The translations under genes and the position numbers were made by a program. Positions 49,733-57,260 of a stretch of 64,000 nucleotides of DNA are shown piece after piece (position 1 is the stretch's first letter; every line of letters begins with the position of its first letter). Source of the DNA: Streptomyces sp. CB01580 (GTDB lineage Bacteria; Actinomycetota; Actinomycetes; Streptomycetales; Streptomycetaceae); contig NZ_LIXJ01000003.1 of the NCBI RefSeq assembly GCF_001905795.1, forward strand, positions 1 to 64,000, in the 5' to 3' direction. Under the pieces are notes generated by a model. That model worked only from the letters and a program-made list of their open reading frames with translations. It did not search any database and was not told the origin of the DNA.

Positions 49733-50640
49733 TGTTGGGCCTCCAGGCGTTCGAGGGCGGCGGCGAGGTGGTCGGCGGACTGGGCGGCGCGGCCCTTGCG
49801 GGGGGCGTTGGGGTCGAGGGGGATGACGTCGGCGCCGGGAGCGGGGCGGCGGAGTTCGGACAAAGCGAACTGGAGCGTGCCCCCCGTGACGGGCTTCGAG
49901 GTCTGGCCGAGGCGGTCGAGGGCGGCGGCGAGCGTCTGCGGGTCGAGGCCGTTGCCGAGGGCGTCGGTGATCGCGCGGCGGATCGTGTGCCGCGACTGCG
50001 CGGTGCCACGGCCGTAGCGGGCCCACCAGTCGGTGAGGAGTGCGGCGGCGGGCTCCTGCTCCCCCTGGGGGGTAAGGGGGTTAGTACCTCCTACGGAGGT
50101 ACTACGGGGCGGGTCGGGTCGGGGGGACCGTGACGGGTCCGCACCGTCACGCTGTGACTGGTGCCTCTGACCTGCGGTTTCATCGAAAAACGCGCCCGCG
50201 TTCGCGTCGCTTTCAGAATTTTCGGCCGTCGAATCGTCGTCGTTTCGCGGCGCGTTCGCGGACGATTCCCGCTGCTTTCGCTCCTCGGCCGCGCGCTCGC
50301 GGGCCCGGCGCTGCCGCTCGGCGGCGCCCGTCTTTCGGGCCTGCTCCTTCTCCTTGGTCGGGTTGTACTCCAAGAAGTCGTGCATCACGTAGTCGCCCGC
50401 GGGCGGCTGCGCGCACCGGGGGCAGGTGTGGCCGTGCTCGTGCCACAGGCCGGCCGCAACCAGCTTTCGGGCCTGCGGCGTGGTGCCGTAGAGCTGGGCG
50501 ACAACGCCGGGCACGACACCTTCCGTGAGGTGCTGGGCGGCGTAGGACCCGGCGCGGAGCCACAGGCCGAGGGCGGCGTTCGTGGCCTTGATCACCTTCG
50601 GGTGCATGTGCGCGGTGTCGTCGACCTTGAACCAGGTCAA
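49729..50640 (-). CDS. Replication-initiator-like protein
   Basis: The 303-aa protein starts MTWFKVDDTAHMHPKVIKAT, typical of phage replisome organisers with an N-terminal winged helix, and includes CPRCAQPPAGDYVMHDFLEY. A long charged linker (105-190) leads to a C-terminal region (195-300; LLTDWWARYGRGTAQSRHTI). It may recruit helicase at the phage origin. No origin repeats were seen near it. A terminator-like hairpin lies upstream at 50663. Confidence 0.7.
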   Translation of the reverse strand: MTWFKVDDTAHMHPKVIKATNAALGLWLRAGSYAAQHLTEGVVPGVVAQLYGTTPQARKLVAAGLWHEHGHTCPRCAQPPAGDYVMHDFLEYNPTKEKEQARKTGAAERQRRARERAAEERKQRESSANAPRNDDDSTAENSESDANAGAFFDETAGQRHQSQRDGADPSRSPRPDPPRSTSVGGTNPLTPQGEQEPAAALLTDWWARYGRGTAQSRHTIRRAITDALGNGLDPQTLAAALDRLGQTSKPVTGGTLQFALSELRRPAPGADVIPLDPNAPRKGRAAQSADHLAAALERLEAQQ

Positions 50641-50662
50641 GGGGTGCTCCTGTCGGGTGGTG

Positions 50663-50704
50663 CGCCCGGGGCGAGGGGCGAACGGCCAGCCTCGCCCCGG
50701 GGCG
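50663..50704 (-). terminator. Hairpin in the early operon
   Basis: CGCCCGGGGCGAGG pairs with CCTCGCCCCGGGGCG around 13 nt, between 50713-50991 and the replication gene. It may attenuate downstream expression. Confidence 0.55.
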
Positions 50705-50712
50705 ATACGGGG

Positions 50713-50991
50713 CTACTGCGGGGCGGTGAGGGCGGCGGCGAACTGGCGGAGGAGATTGGCACGTTCGGCGGCGCGGCCGACGCAGGCGGGGCACCACTCC
50801 AGACCGGGCGGCGGCACGGCGGGCATCGGGTCGAGGATCACGGGGTCGCTGTCGCGGTGGGCCCACCCGGACGTGTTGCACTCGCCGGACCGGCCGGGGA
50901 ACTTGCCGTCCTCGCGCATGATGTGGAGGCGGCGGACCTGGGCGGCGCGGCGGCCGGAACGGGCACTGTAGCCGCGGTAGAACGCCCTCAC
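50713..50991 (-). CDS. 92-aa Cys-containing early protein
   Basis: VRAFYRGYSARSGRRAAQVR begins the protein; SGECNT and WCPACVGRAAERANLLRQFA suggest a small zinc site. GTG 50991 follows AGGAG and overlaps the preceding stop. Function unknown. Confidence 0.6.
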   Translation of the reverse strand: MRAFYRGYSARSGRRAAQVRRLHIMREDGKFPGRSGECNTSGWAHRDSDPVILDPMPAVPPPGLEWCPACVGRAAERANLLRQFAAALTAPQ

Positions 50992-51137
50992 GGCTGCTCC
51001 TGGGTGTAGTAGGGGCGAGTGATGGCGGGCTGGTGCTGGTTGCACCGGGGCCCGCACGGGTACGGGCGGGTCGGGAGCGCGTGACACGGGGGGTTGCCGT
51101 GCTCGCATGGGCGCGGCGGCCGGGCAGCGGTGGTCAC
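50988..51137 (-). CDS. 49-aa Cys/His-rich protein
   Basis: VTTAARPPRPCEHGNPPCHA, then CGPRCNQHQPAI gives paired Cys/His ligands typical of small phage zinc proteins. Both ends overlap neighbours as GTGA. Function unknown. Confidence 0.6.
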   Translation of the reverse strand: MTTAARPPRPCEHGNPPCHALPTRPYPCGPRCNQHQPAITRPYYTQEQP

Positions 51138-51511
51138 CGCAGTCCCCCCGCGCGAGCCTTGGCGTCTGCCAGGGCCTCGGCCTCATCCAGCTCGGCATCG
51201 GTGATGTGGGCCCCGGCCTTCTTCAGCTCCCACAGCAGATCCGGGACGGTGAGGTGGTAATCGCTGGTGGCGACGCGGGCGATGGTGCGGCGGGTGGTGT
51301 CGAGCAGCTGCTCGACGGCGACCAGGCGCGCGGCCAGGGCGAGGAGTTCGGCGGCGAGGATGCGGGCCTTGGCGGCGTCGGTGTACCCGTGGCGGGCGGT
51401 CCCGGCCGCGGCGGCCACGGTGTCCGTGACCAGCATGACGGCGGCGGGGGCGGTGGTGCCGAGCTGGGCGGCGAGGGCGGCCCGCTGGTTGGCGGTCAGC
51501 AGAGTGAGCAT
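51134..51511 (-). CDS. Helical early protein, 125 aa
   Basis: The protein (MLTLLTANQRAALAAQLGTT..., LLALAARLVAVEQLLDTTRR) is almost entirely helical, ending DLLWELKKAGAHITDAELDE. No family recognised. It lies between the ERF-associated gene and zinc proteins. Confidence 0.55.
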   Translation of the reverse strand: MLTLLTANQRAALAAQLGTTAPAAVMLVTDTVAAAAGTARHGYTDAAKARILAAELLALAARLVAVEQLLDTTRRTIARVATSDYHLTVPDLLWELKKAGAHITDAELDEAEALADAKARAGGLR

Positions 51512-51572
51512 GGTGGTGGGGTCCTTCCGGGGCCGCCCCCGGCACGGCGGCCGGGAGCGGGTCACAACGCGA

Positions 51573-52229
51573 CTACGCGGCGGTCTGGGTGAGTTCGAGC
51601 GGGGCCGGGGCCTCGATGGCGCGGTCAAGGTCGATCCGGCCCGCCTCGATCGCCTGGGCAACCAACTCGCGGCCGTCGAGCGGCTTCGACTTGCTGCGGC
51701 GCGTAAAGAGCCACCGCCAGTAGCGGCGCCTGGTCGGCTTGATTGCGACGCCGGGCACGTCGTGGATCAGCCCGGTGCCCGGGTCGGCGTACTGGGCGGT
51801 CCCGGCCGCGTCGACGGCGGCGAGGACCTGGGCGACGAACGCCTCGTCGAGCTTGATCTCGGTCCGGGCCGGGATGATCCGGTAGTCCCAGTGATCGGGG
51901 TACGTGTCGCGGACCCATGCGGCGAACGCGTCGCGGTCGGTGACCTGGGCGGTGGCCTCGCCGCCGACGCGGGTCACGGTGCCGAACGTCGTCGTGTTGT
52001 CGTCGAGCGTCACGTCGGCCTTGGTCGACTTGGCGGCCTTGTACTGCTGATCGAGCAGGTACTCGGCGCGCGTGTTGACCGTTTCGAACAGGGCTGCGGC
52101 GTGGTCCAGCTGCGCTTTCATGGCCAGGCGCTGACGGAGTACGGCAGCGAGGTAGGCCGGGTCGGGCGGGGTGGCCTTCTGCTCGACGGCCTGCTCGGTG
52201 GCGGGCTGCTCGGTGGTCTGCGCGGTCAC
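51573..52229 (-). CDS. ERF-associated early protein, 218 aa
   Basis: The product starts GTG 52229, overlapping the ERF stop (GTGA). It contains TFGTVTRVGGEATAQVTDRD, then DHWDYRIIPARTEIKLDEAF, similar to small proteins encoded next to phage single-strand annealing genes, possibly recombination or exonuclease partners. I cannot identify a catalytic site. Confidence 0.6.
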   Translation of the reverse strand: MTAQTTEQPATEQAVEQKATPPDPAYLAAVLRQRLAMKAQLDHAAALFETVNTRAEYLLDQQYKAAKSTKADVTLDDNTTTFGTVTRVGGEATAQVTDRDAFAAWVRDTYPDHWDYRIIPARTEIKLDEAFVAQVLAAVDAAGTAQYADPGTGLIHDVPGVAIKPTRRRYWRWLFTRRSKSKPLDGRELVAQAIEAGRIDLDRAIEAPAPLELTQTAA

Positions 52230-53260
52230 TGCGCACCCCCAGCGGCGGCTTCGATCTTCTTCCGGAACTGGTCGAGCTGGGCGGCCGGGGCCTGGTCGAT
52301 CGGCAGGCCGTAGACGCGCTCAAAGTCGGCGTCGAGGGTGGGGAGGTTGGCGCGGCTGGCGGCGAGACGGAGCGCTTGCTCCGCCTCAGCGGCGGCGGCC
52401 TCCGGGCCGGTGGCCGGGGCCGACGGCGGGGCGGTCCGCTCGCCCTGCTGCCCCTGCTGGGCGGCCTTCTGCTTCTGCGCGAGGACCGCATCGAGCCGGT
52501 CGAGGTAGTCGGCCGGCGCGCCCGCCTTGGCGGCGGCGGCCCGAACCTTGTCGAACTCGGCGCGGCTGGCGGCGGCTTGCGCGGCGGCGAGGTAGTCGGG
52601 CCGCTGCTGGCGCTGCTCCTGCTGCGGCTGCTGTTCCCACGGGCCGGGCTCGGCGCGGCTGCTGCGGCGCGGCTGCTGCCCGCGCTGCTGGCGCTGCTGG
52701 GCGCGCTGCTGGCGGCGCTCCTGTACTTCCGCGCGGTGCTCCGGCGACGGCTCCGGGTGGTCCCGGTCCCCGTCGTCGATGCTGCGGCCGTCCACCGGCA
52801 GCATGAACAGCGTGAACAACAGGTACTTGAGCGCGGCGGACTGCGCCTTGTTGGTGGCCTTGTCGGCGAAGTCGAACGCCTCGCCCGGCACTTCGGCGAC
52901 CAGGCAGTCACCAGCGGGCCCGTAGACGCTGTAGCGCATCGTGATGACGGTGCGGGTCATCTTCCCGTCGCGCTGCTGTGCGTGGTCGGCGATCGTCGGC
53001 AGGATGAAAACACCGTGCTTTCGCATCGGCCCCGCCATCGCGCTCATGACATCGTCGATGCCGCGGAACTTGTAGTTCTGCTGCTCGTTGCGCTGGTTCT
53101 TACCAACGGGCATCGCGTCGCGCATGACGGCGGCGATCGCGGTGAACACGCGCGGCGCGTCGGCGGGGGCCCCGGCGGGGGCAGGCTGGTAGATCGGGGC
53201 CGCGACCGGCGCCGACGGACGCGGCGCGGTCGTGTGGAGCGGGAGAGCGGTGACGGTCAC
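52226..53260 (-). CDS. ERF-family single-strand annealing protein
   Basis: The 344-aa protein has an ERF core (about 40-190; IAAVMRDAMPVGKNQRNEQQ, YKFRGIDDVMSAMAGPMRKH, then ATNKAQSAALKYLLFTLFML), a Gln/Arg-rich linker, and a C-terminal helical part. ERF proteins anneal complementary strands in phage recombination and genome circularisation. GTG 53260 overlaps the preceding stop. Confidence 0.88.
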   Translation of the reverse strand: MTVTALPLHTTAPRPSAPVAAPIYQPAPAGAPADAPRVFTAIAAVMRDAMPVGKNQRNEQQNYKFRGIDDVMSAMAGPMRKHGVFILPTIADHAQQRDGKMTRTVITMRYSVYGPAGDCLVAEVPGEAFDFADKATNKAQSAALKYLLFTLFMLPVDGRSIDDGDRDHPEPSPEHRAEVQERRQQRAQQRQQRGQQPRRSSRAEPGPWEQQPQQEQRQQRPDYLAAAQAAASRAEFDKVRAAAAKAGAPADYLDRLDAVLAQKQKAAQQGQQGERTAPPSAPATGPEAAAAEAEQALRLAASRANLPTLDADFERVYGLPIDQAPAAQLDQFRKKIEAAAGGAQ

Positions 53261-53631
53261 GGGCGGGGGCCTTTCGGGGTGTGGCGGATGTGTCCGGCGA
53301 GGCGGGTGATGCGCCCGGCAAGGGTGATCGCGGCGTCCGGCGAGAGGTGCGGGTCGGTCTGGCACTCGGTCGGCAGCTCGTCGAGCAGCAGCTCGCGGGT
53401 GGCGTCGGCCCCGGCCGCGCGGATCGACCGCTCGTAGTCCGGCATGGCGTCGTCGGTCACGGCCTGGTCCAGGCGCCGCACCGACTCGGCGTGCGCCCGC
53501 AGCAACGTGCCGAGCAGCGACGGGTTCTCCGTGTACGCGGTCGCGAGGTCGTCGAGCAGCGGGGCGAGCAACTGATCGCGGGTCGGGAGGCGGACGGCGG
53601 TGCCGTCGGCGGTGAGCGTCGGGCGCAGCAT
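53257..53631 (-). CDS. Early-region helical protein, 124 aa
   Basis: MLRPTLTADGTAVRLPTRDQ is followed by LLGTLLRAHAESVRRLDQAV. No domain is recognised. Translation is coupled at both ends (TGATG and GTGA overlaps). Confidence 0.55.
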   Translation of the reverse strand: MLRPTLTADGTAVRLPTRDQLLAPLLDDLATAYTENPSLLGTLLRAHAESVRRLDQAVTDDAMPDYERSIRAAGADATRELLLDELPTECQTDPHLSPDAAITLAGRITRLAGHIRHTPKGPRP

Positions 53632-54020
53632 CAGTGCAGCTCCTCGGGCAGGGACGGAGCGTCGAGAACCAGGGCGCCCGTCGCCACGTCGTAGGCGTAC
53701 GGCTGGGCCCAGTCGGCGGGGTACGCCGCGGCGAGCAGTTGGTGAGCGGCGCGGCGGGCGGCGAGGTCGGCGCGGAGCGCCAGGCCGAGCGCGTCGAGCA
53801 GCACGACGGCCGTCGACATGCGAACGGTGCCGGTCCCGTCCGTCCACACCGGGACGGTGCGCACCGTGTGTACGCCGGGCGCGATCTGGTCGAGCTGTCG
53901 CCGGATCACCGCGGTACGGACGATGTGACGGCGGCCGGCCTGCCCGCCACGGATGGCGAGGGCGGCGCGCGGTGCGCGGCGGCGGGTAGTCTGCTGGTTC
54001 ACGATTCGTGCTCCATTCAC
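53631..54020 (-). CDS. Early-region protein, 129 aa
   Basis: A basic N-terminus (MNGARIVNQQTTRRRAPRAA) is followed by VRTAVIRRQLDQIAPGVHTV and an acidic C-terminus. Family not recognised. A GC hairpin with a T-run on the plus strand (54029-54062) lies just upstream. Confidence 0.55.
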   Translation of the reverse strand: MNGARIVNQQTTRRRAPRAALAIRGGQAGRRHIVRTAVIRRQLDQIAPGVHTVRTVPVWTDGTGTVRMSTAVVLLDALGLALRADLAARRAAHQLLAAAYPADWAQPYAYDVATGALVLDAPSLPEELH

Positions 54021-54067
54021 GGGTCGTGGGGGCCGTCCGGGTCGTGACCGGGCGGCCCTTTTGCGTG

Positions 54068-54259
54068 TCAGGCGGCGGTCTGGGCGGGCGCCACGGGGGC
54101 GTGGTGGCGAGGCTGCTGCCGTTCGAGGCGGCGCAAGATCAGCTCCACATCGGCCGGGAGCCGTCCGGCGGCGCGGTCGGCGTCGCGGCGGGCGCGGGCG
54201 CGGTCCAGGGCGGCGCGGGCATTGGCGAACGCGACCTCGCGCGGAATCACGCCGGTCAT
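54068..54259 (-). CDS. 63-aa early protein
   Basis: A basic helical protein (ANARAALDRARARRDADRAA, then VELILRRLERQQPRHH), coupled by ATGA overlap to the HTH gene before it. It could be an excision factor or regulator by position, but nothing in the sequence proves this. Confidence 0.55.
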   Translation of the reverse strand: MTGVIPREVAFANARAALDRARARRDADRAAGRLPADVELILRRLERQQPRHHAPVAPAQTAA

Positions 54260-54462
54260 GCGGCGGTCCGTTCGATCAGCTGCGGGAGGTCGACGCCGTA
54301 CACGCGAAGTACGGCGGCGGCGGTGCGGGTCGACGGCTCGACGCGGCCGTTCCACAGGCGCCATGCGGTGGAGCGGCTGACACCGAGCTTGGCGCCCATC
54401 ACCTCGTAGTGCTCATCCCCGAGGCTGCGGACGGCAGCGATCAGCGTTCGGCGGTCGTACAT
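54256..54462 (-). CDS. Cro-like small HTH protein
   Basis: The 68-aa protein MYDRRTLIAAVRSLGDEHYE contains an XRE-type helix-turn-helix (about 18-45; VMGAKLGVSRSTAWRLWNGR). It heads the leftward early operon, divergent from the CI-like repressor, the arrangement of a Cro/CI switch. The intervening 280 bp carries palindromic operators. Confidence 0.75.
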   Translation of the reverse strand: MYDRRTLIAAVRSLGDEHYEVMGAKLGVSRSTAWRLWNGRVEPSTRTAAAVLRVYGVDLPQLIERTAA

Positions 54463-54471
54463 GCTCGATTC

Positions 54472-54508
54472 CTCTCTCAGGTGGAATCAATTGATTTCAT
54501 GAGAGAAA
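54472..54508. promoter_or_regulatory. Operator-like inverted repeat O2
   Basis: CTCTCTCAGGTGGAATCAA faces TTGATTTCATGAGAGA, centred on the 10-bp palindrome ATCAATTGAT, 10 bp from the Cro-like start. It should control the leftward early promoter. Confidence 0.6.
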
Positions 54509-54594
54509 CGTAGCACGACTCTTCGGACTCGTGGGGTCACTCGTGACGGACCCCCGTCATTCCGCCGCATCCGGACGCTCACCCCTCAACGGCG

Positions 54595-54623
54595 TTGACA
54601 TGGGGCGACGAAAGGGGGACGAT
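54595..54623 (+). promoter_or_regulatory. Candidate promoter towards the repressor gene
   Basis: TTGACA at 54595 is followed after 17 bp by GACGAT, a weak -10. It points to the repressor/integrase operon 120 bp away. Confidence 0.35.
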
Positions 54624-54732
54624 CGGTGCTTATCGATCACATGTTCGAGTAAATTCGTACACCGGATGGGGCTTGGGGCGCTTTCTGGTCACGCCGCAGC
54701 CGCTTGTAGCGTGCAGATTTCACGCGCGATAC

Positions 54733-54750
54733 CGTTTCATCCATGAAACG
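54733..54750. promoter_or_regulatory. Operator-like palindrome O3 over the repressor start
   Basis: CGTTTCATCCATGAAACG is a perfect 8-bp inverted repeat around CC and contains the repressor's ATG (54743), suggesting autoregulation. TTTCAT is shared with O2, and GTTTC with O1. Confidence 0.55.
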
Positions 54751-55147
54751 AAACGGACCCAAGGAGTTCGCCGCATGGCTGCGGACTCAGCTCACGCAGC
54801 GCGGATACGACCTCAGTACGCGAGGAGGAGGCCAGAAAGCCTTTGCTGAGAGGTCAGGCATCAGCCGCTCAACGATCAGCCGCATGCTGTCGGGCGACAT
54901 CGCGTCCACTGACATCCGGGTCCTTACCGCCATCGCCGATGCGCTCGGCCTCCCCCTCACCACTGTCTTCGTCGCCGCAGGCACCCTCAGCGCCGACGAA
55001 GTGGCCGGCGTGCAGTCGCCCACCGGACACCTGACCGCCGACCAAGCCGCCGACCAGCTTGGGCTTCCCGCAGACCCGCAAACTCGGGCCGTCTTCAAGA
55101 ACCTTGTAGAGACGCTCCGACCAAAACCCGGCAACGACGCCGGATAG
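54743..55147 (+). CDS. CI-like prophage repressor (XRE family)
   Basis: The 134-aa protein has an XRE DNA-binding domain (about 28-85; FAERSGISRSTISRMLSGDI, then VLTAIADALGLPLTTVF) and a short C-terminal domain without peptidase residues, so it is not a LexA-type self-cleaving repressor. It is divergent from the Cro-like gene and co-directional with the integrase, the expected place for the lysogeny repressor. Confidence 0.8.
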   Translation: MKRNGPKEFAAWLRTQLTQRGYDLSTRGGGQKAFAERSGISRSTISRMLSGDIASTDIRVLTAIADALGLPLTTVFVAAGTLSADEVAGVQSPTGHLTADQAADQLGLPADPQTRAVFKNLVETLRPKPGNDAG

Positions 55148-55163
55148 CACCAGGAGGTATCTC

Positions 55164-55367
55164 ATGCGCCGCGCCACCACCATCCCGGCCGCCATCGCAG
55201 TCATGGCCGGACTCACCGTCGGCGCACACATCCTGATCCTGCACCGTGCACACCAATGGGCAACGCCCGCGGCTGGCCAGCTCGCTGACGCGCACGCTGC
55301 CGGATACCGGATGGCACTCGACCACGTATCGCGCGGACTCTTCACCGCGCCAATGGAGGAACCGTGA
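55164..55367 (+). CDS. 67-aa membrane/exported protein next to integrase
   Basis: MRRATTIPAAIAVMAGLTVG begins a signal-anchor-like helix (about 5-27) followed by a short HAAGYRMALDHVSRG domain. AGGAGG precedes the ATG and the stop overlaps the integrase start (GTGA), so both are made together in the lysogen. Function unknown. Confidence 0.65.
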   Translation: MRRATTIPAAIAVMAGLTVGAHILILHRAHQWATPAAGQLADAHAAGYRMALDHVSRGLFTAPMEEP

Positions 55368-57004
55368 CAATACCCGCCACGTTCCAGGGCTCGCCGACCG
55401 GGGAGGACGGCGAGCCCTGGCTCGGCTATATCCGAGTGAGCACGTGGAAAGAAGAGAAGATCAGCCCGGAGCTGCAACGCTCCGCGATCGAAGCATGGGC
55501 CGCTCGTACCGGCCGCCGCATCATCGACTGGGTTATCGACCTCGACATGACCGGCCGGAACTTCAAACGGAAGATCATGGGCGCGATCGAGCGCGTCGAG
55601 ACTGGCGAAGCGCGCGGCGTGGCCGTGTGGCGCTACTCGCGCTTCGGCCGCAACAGAACCGGCAACGCGGTCAATCTCGCCAGGCTCGAAGCAGCGGGAG
55701 GACAACTCGAATCGGCAACCGAGCCTGTCGACGCTTCTACCGCCATTGGCGAGTTCCAACGCGAAATGATCTTCGCCTTCGGCAACTTTGAGTCCAACCG
55801 TGCCTCGGAGCAATGGCGGGAGACTCACGACCACCGACGTGACACCCTCAAACTTCCCGCCACCGGGCGCGGACGCTTCGGGTACATCTGGCACCGCCGA
55901 TGGGACGCGCGAACAGAGACCCTACAGAAGGAACGGTACGAACTCAGCGGCGACGACGGAGCGGCCGAAGCACTGTACGAGGCGTACGAACGCAAGGTCG
56001 GCGGCGACGCATTCGCCACCGTGGCCGGATGGCTCAACGCTGCCGGATATCGAACCGTGCGCGGCCACCTCTGGGACGACAGCGCCCTACGCAAGTACAT
56101 GGACTCGGGATTTGCGGCCGGCCTACTTCGAGTCCACGACAGAACCTGTAAGTGCGGTGCCCTGTGGAAGTGCCCCAACTACACCTTCCGGCCCGGCGCA
56201 CAGCCGTCCATCTTCGCCGAAGGTGACGACCTGTGGGACCGATACCTCAAACATCGTGAGCAGACCAGAGCCATTGCGCCACGCGCGCGAATCGCCACGT
56301 ACACGCACAGCGGGCTCATGAGGCACGGCGACTGCCGACAGGGTATGGGGGCCTCACAGGGTGTCAGCCCGAAGCGCGGGAAGATAAACGGCTACAGCTA
56401 CCGGTGCAGCTACTACATTCGCACCGGTGGCGCTGGGTGCAAGGGTGGGCAGATCCCCCGCGAGCGAGTCGAGAACGAGACGCGTAAATGGCTCGCGGAC
56501 GCGGTGGCTGAAGGAGTCGACGCCGCAGAACCGGCCATCCCCCGGCAGCGGCGCGACGTAGCGAAGGAGCGGGCCCGCGCGGCCCGTGAGCGGGCCCGCC
56601 TGCAAGAGGAGTTGGTGAAGCTCCAGGACGGTTTGGCGCGGCTTCAGGCCGACCGGGCCGTGAACCCGGACGACTACCCGCCCGGTGTCTACGAGGCGGC
56701 TCGCGACCGCATCAAGACCCGGCGCGAGACGGTCGAGCAGCTGCTCGCCAAAACCGCCGCCATCGAGGCCACGCCCGACGTCTCTGACTACGAACCGCTG
56801 ATTGTCGGACTGCTGGATGAATGGGACACGATCAACCCTGGTGAGCGCAGCGGCATACTGCGGCAGTTGCTACGGCGTGTGGCCGTCTACCGGGTAGAGC
56901 GCGAGGGATACGCGCGGGCCACGAGCCGGATCGAGTTTCACCCGGTGTGGGAGCCGGACCCGTGGGCCGATCAAGCGTCATCCGACAGTGCTACAGAGGA
57001 TTAG
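55364..57004 (+). CDS. int: Large serine integrase
   Basis: The 546-aa integrase has an N-terminal resolvase catalytic domain (GYIRVSTWKEEKISPELQRS, catalytic Ser26; VWRYSRFGRNRTGN), a recombinase DNA-binding domain (about 150-280), a zinc ribbon (about 265-375; TCKCGALWKCPNY, HGDCRQ, GAGCKGGQ) and a C-terminal coiled coil (about 395-480). It recombines attP with attB without host factors; excision would need a directionality factor, not identified. The gene starts with GTG 55364 and ends about 130 bp before attR. Confidence 0.93.
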   Translation: MTIPATFQGSPTGEDGEPWLGYIRVSTWKEEKISPELQRSAIEAWAARTGRRIIDWVIDLDMTGRNFKRKIMGAIERVETGEARGVAVWRYSRFGRNRTGNAVNLARLEAAGGQLESATEPVDASTAIGEFQREMIFAFGNFESNRASEQWRETHDHRRDTLKLPATGRGRFGYIWHRRWDARTETLQKERYELSGDDGAAEALYEAYERKVGGDAFATVAGWLNAAGYRTVRGHLWDDSALRKYMDSGFAAGLLRVHDRTCKCGALWKCPNYTFRPGAQPSIFAEGDDLWDRYLKHREQTRAIAPRARIATYTHSGLMRHGDCRQGMGASQGVSPKRGKINGYSYRCSYYIRTGGAGCKGGQIPRERVENETRKWLADAVAEGVDAAEPAIPRQRRDVAKERARAARERARLQEELVKLQDGLARLQADRAVNPDDYPPGVYEAARDRIKTRRETVEQLLAKTAAIEATPDVSDYEPLIVGLLDEWDTINPGERSGILRQLLRRVAVYRVEREGYARATSRIEFHPVWEPDPWADQASSDSATED

Positions 57005-57130
57005 TCGAGAAGGAGGGCGCTGGCTGTGAGGGCGGTGGCCGGCATGGGGCGGCTCCAGGGCGCGGGGAGGTGGTGACGCGGGGTGGAGAAACAAGCAGCC
57101 TCGCCCGCCGGTCAGGGGGTGGCGGGCGGA

Positions 57131-57157
57131 GGCTACTTTGTTCCATCACGATACAAA
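57131..57157. repeat. attR of the prophage
   Basis: GGCTACTTTGTTCCATCACG, then ATACAAA matches attL at 21 of 27 positions, with the same TTTGT/ACAAA arms and central CA (57147-57148). Crossing the two CA cores restores an attB between the HAD gene and the gene at 57261-58478. Confidence 0.75.
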
Positions 57158-57260
57158 AACCGGCGCGGGAACGCCAATCGTGTCCGGGACAGACCGGAGT
57201 CGCGGGCAGGGGTAGGGGGAGGGGCGAGGTGAAGGAGGGGGCGGGGAAGGGGCCAGGGGT

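Larger units (their letters stand above)
18826..57147. mobile_element. Siphovirus prophage, 38.3 kb
   Basis: The element is bounded by matched att sites, with the large serine integrase adjacent to the right one. It contains immunity, replication/recombination, packaging, head, tail and lysis modules in order, all intact by inspection. The left end, between the lysis genes and attL, holds extra cargo: a mini-CRISPR array, XRE-TPR regulator, small Cys-rich genes, Nudix and hemC. The spacing between the two inferred crossover dinucleotides is 38,321 bp. It is likely a viable temperate phage, but induction cannot be judged from sequence. Confidence 0.88.

Noticed and set aside
43363..51511. Anti-CRISPR or defence genes among the small early proteins
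   Set aside because: Several are small and unrecognised, but no sequence feature supports an anti-CRISPR or a named defence family.
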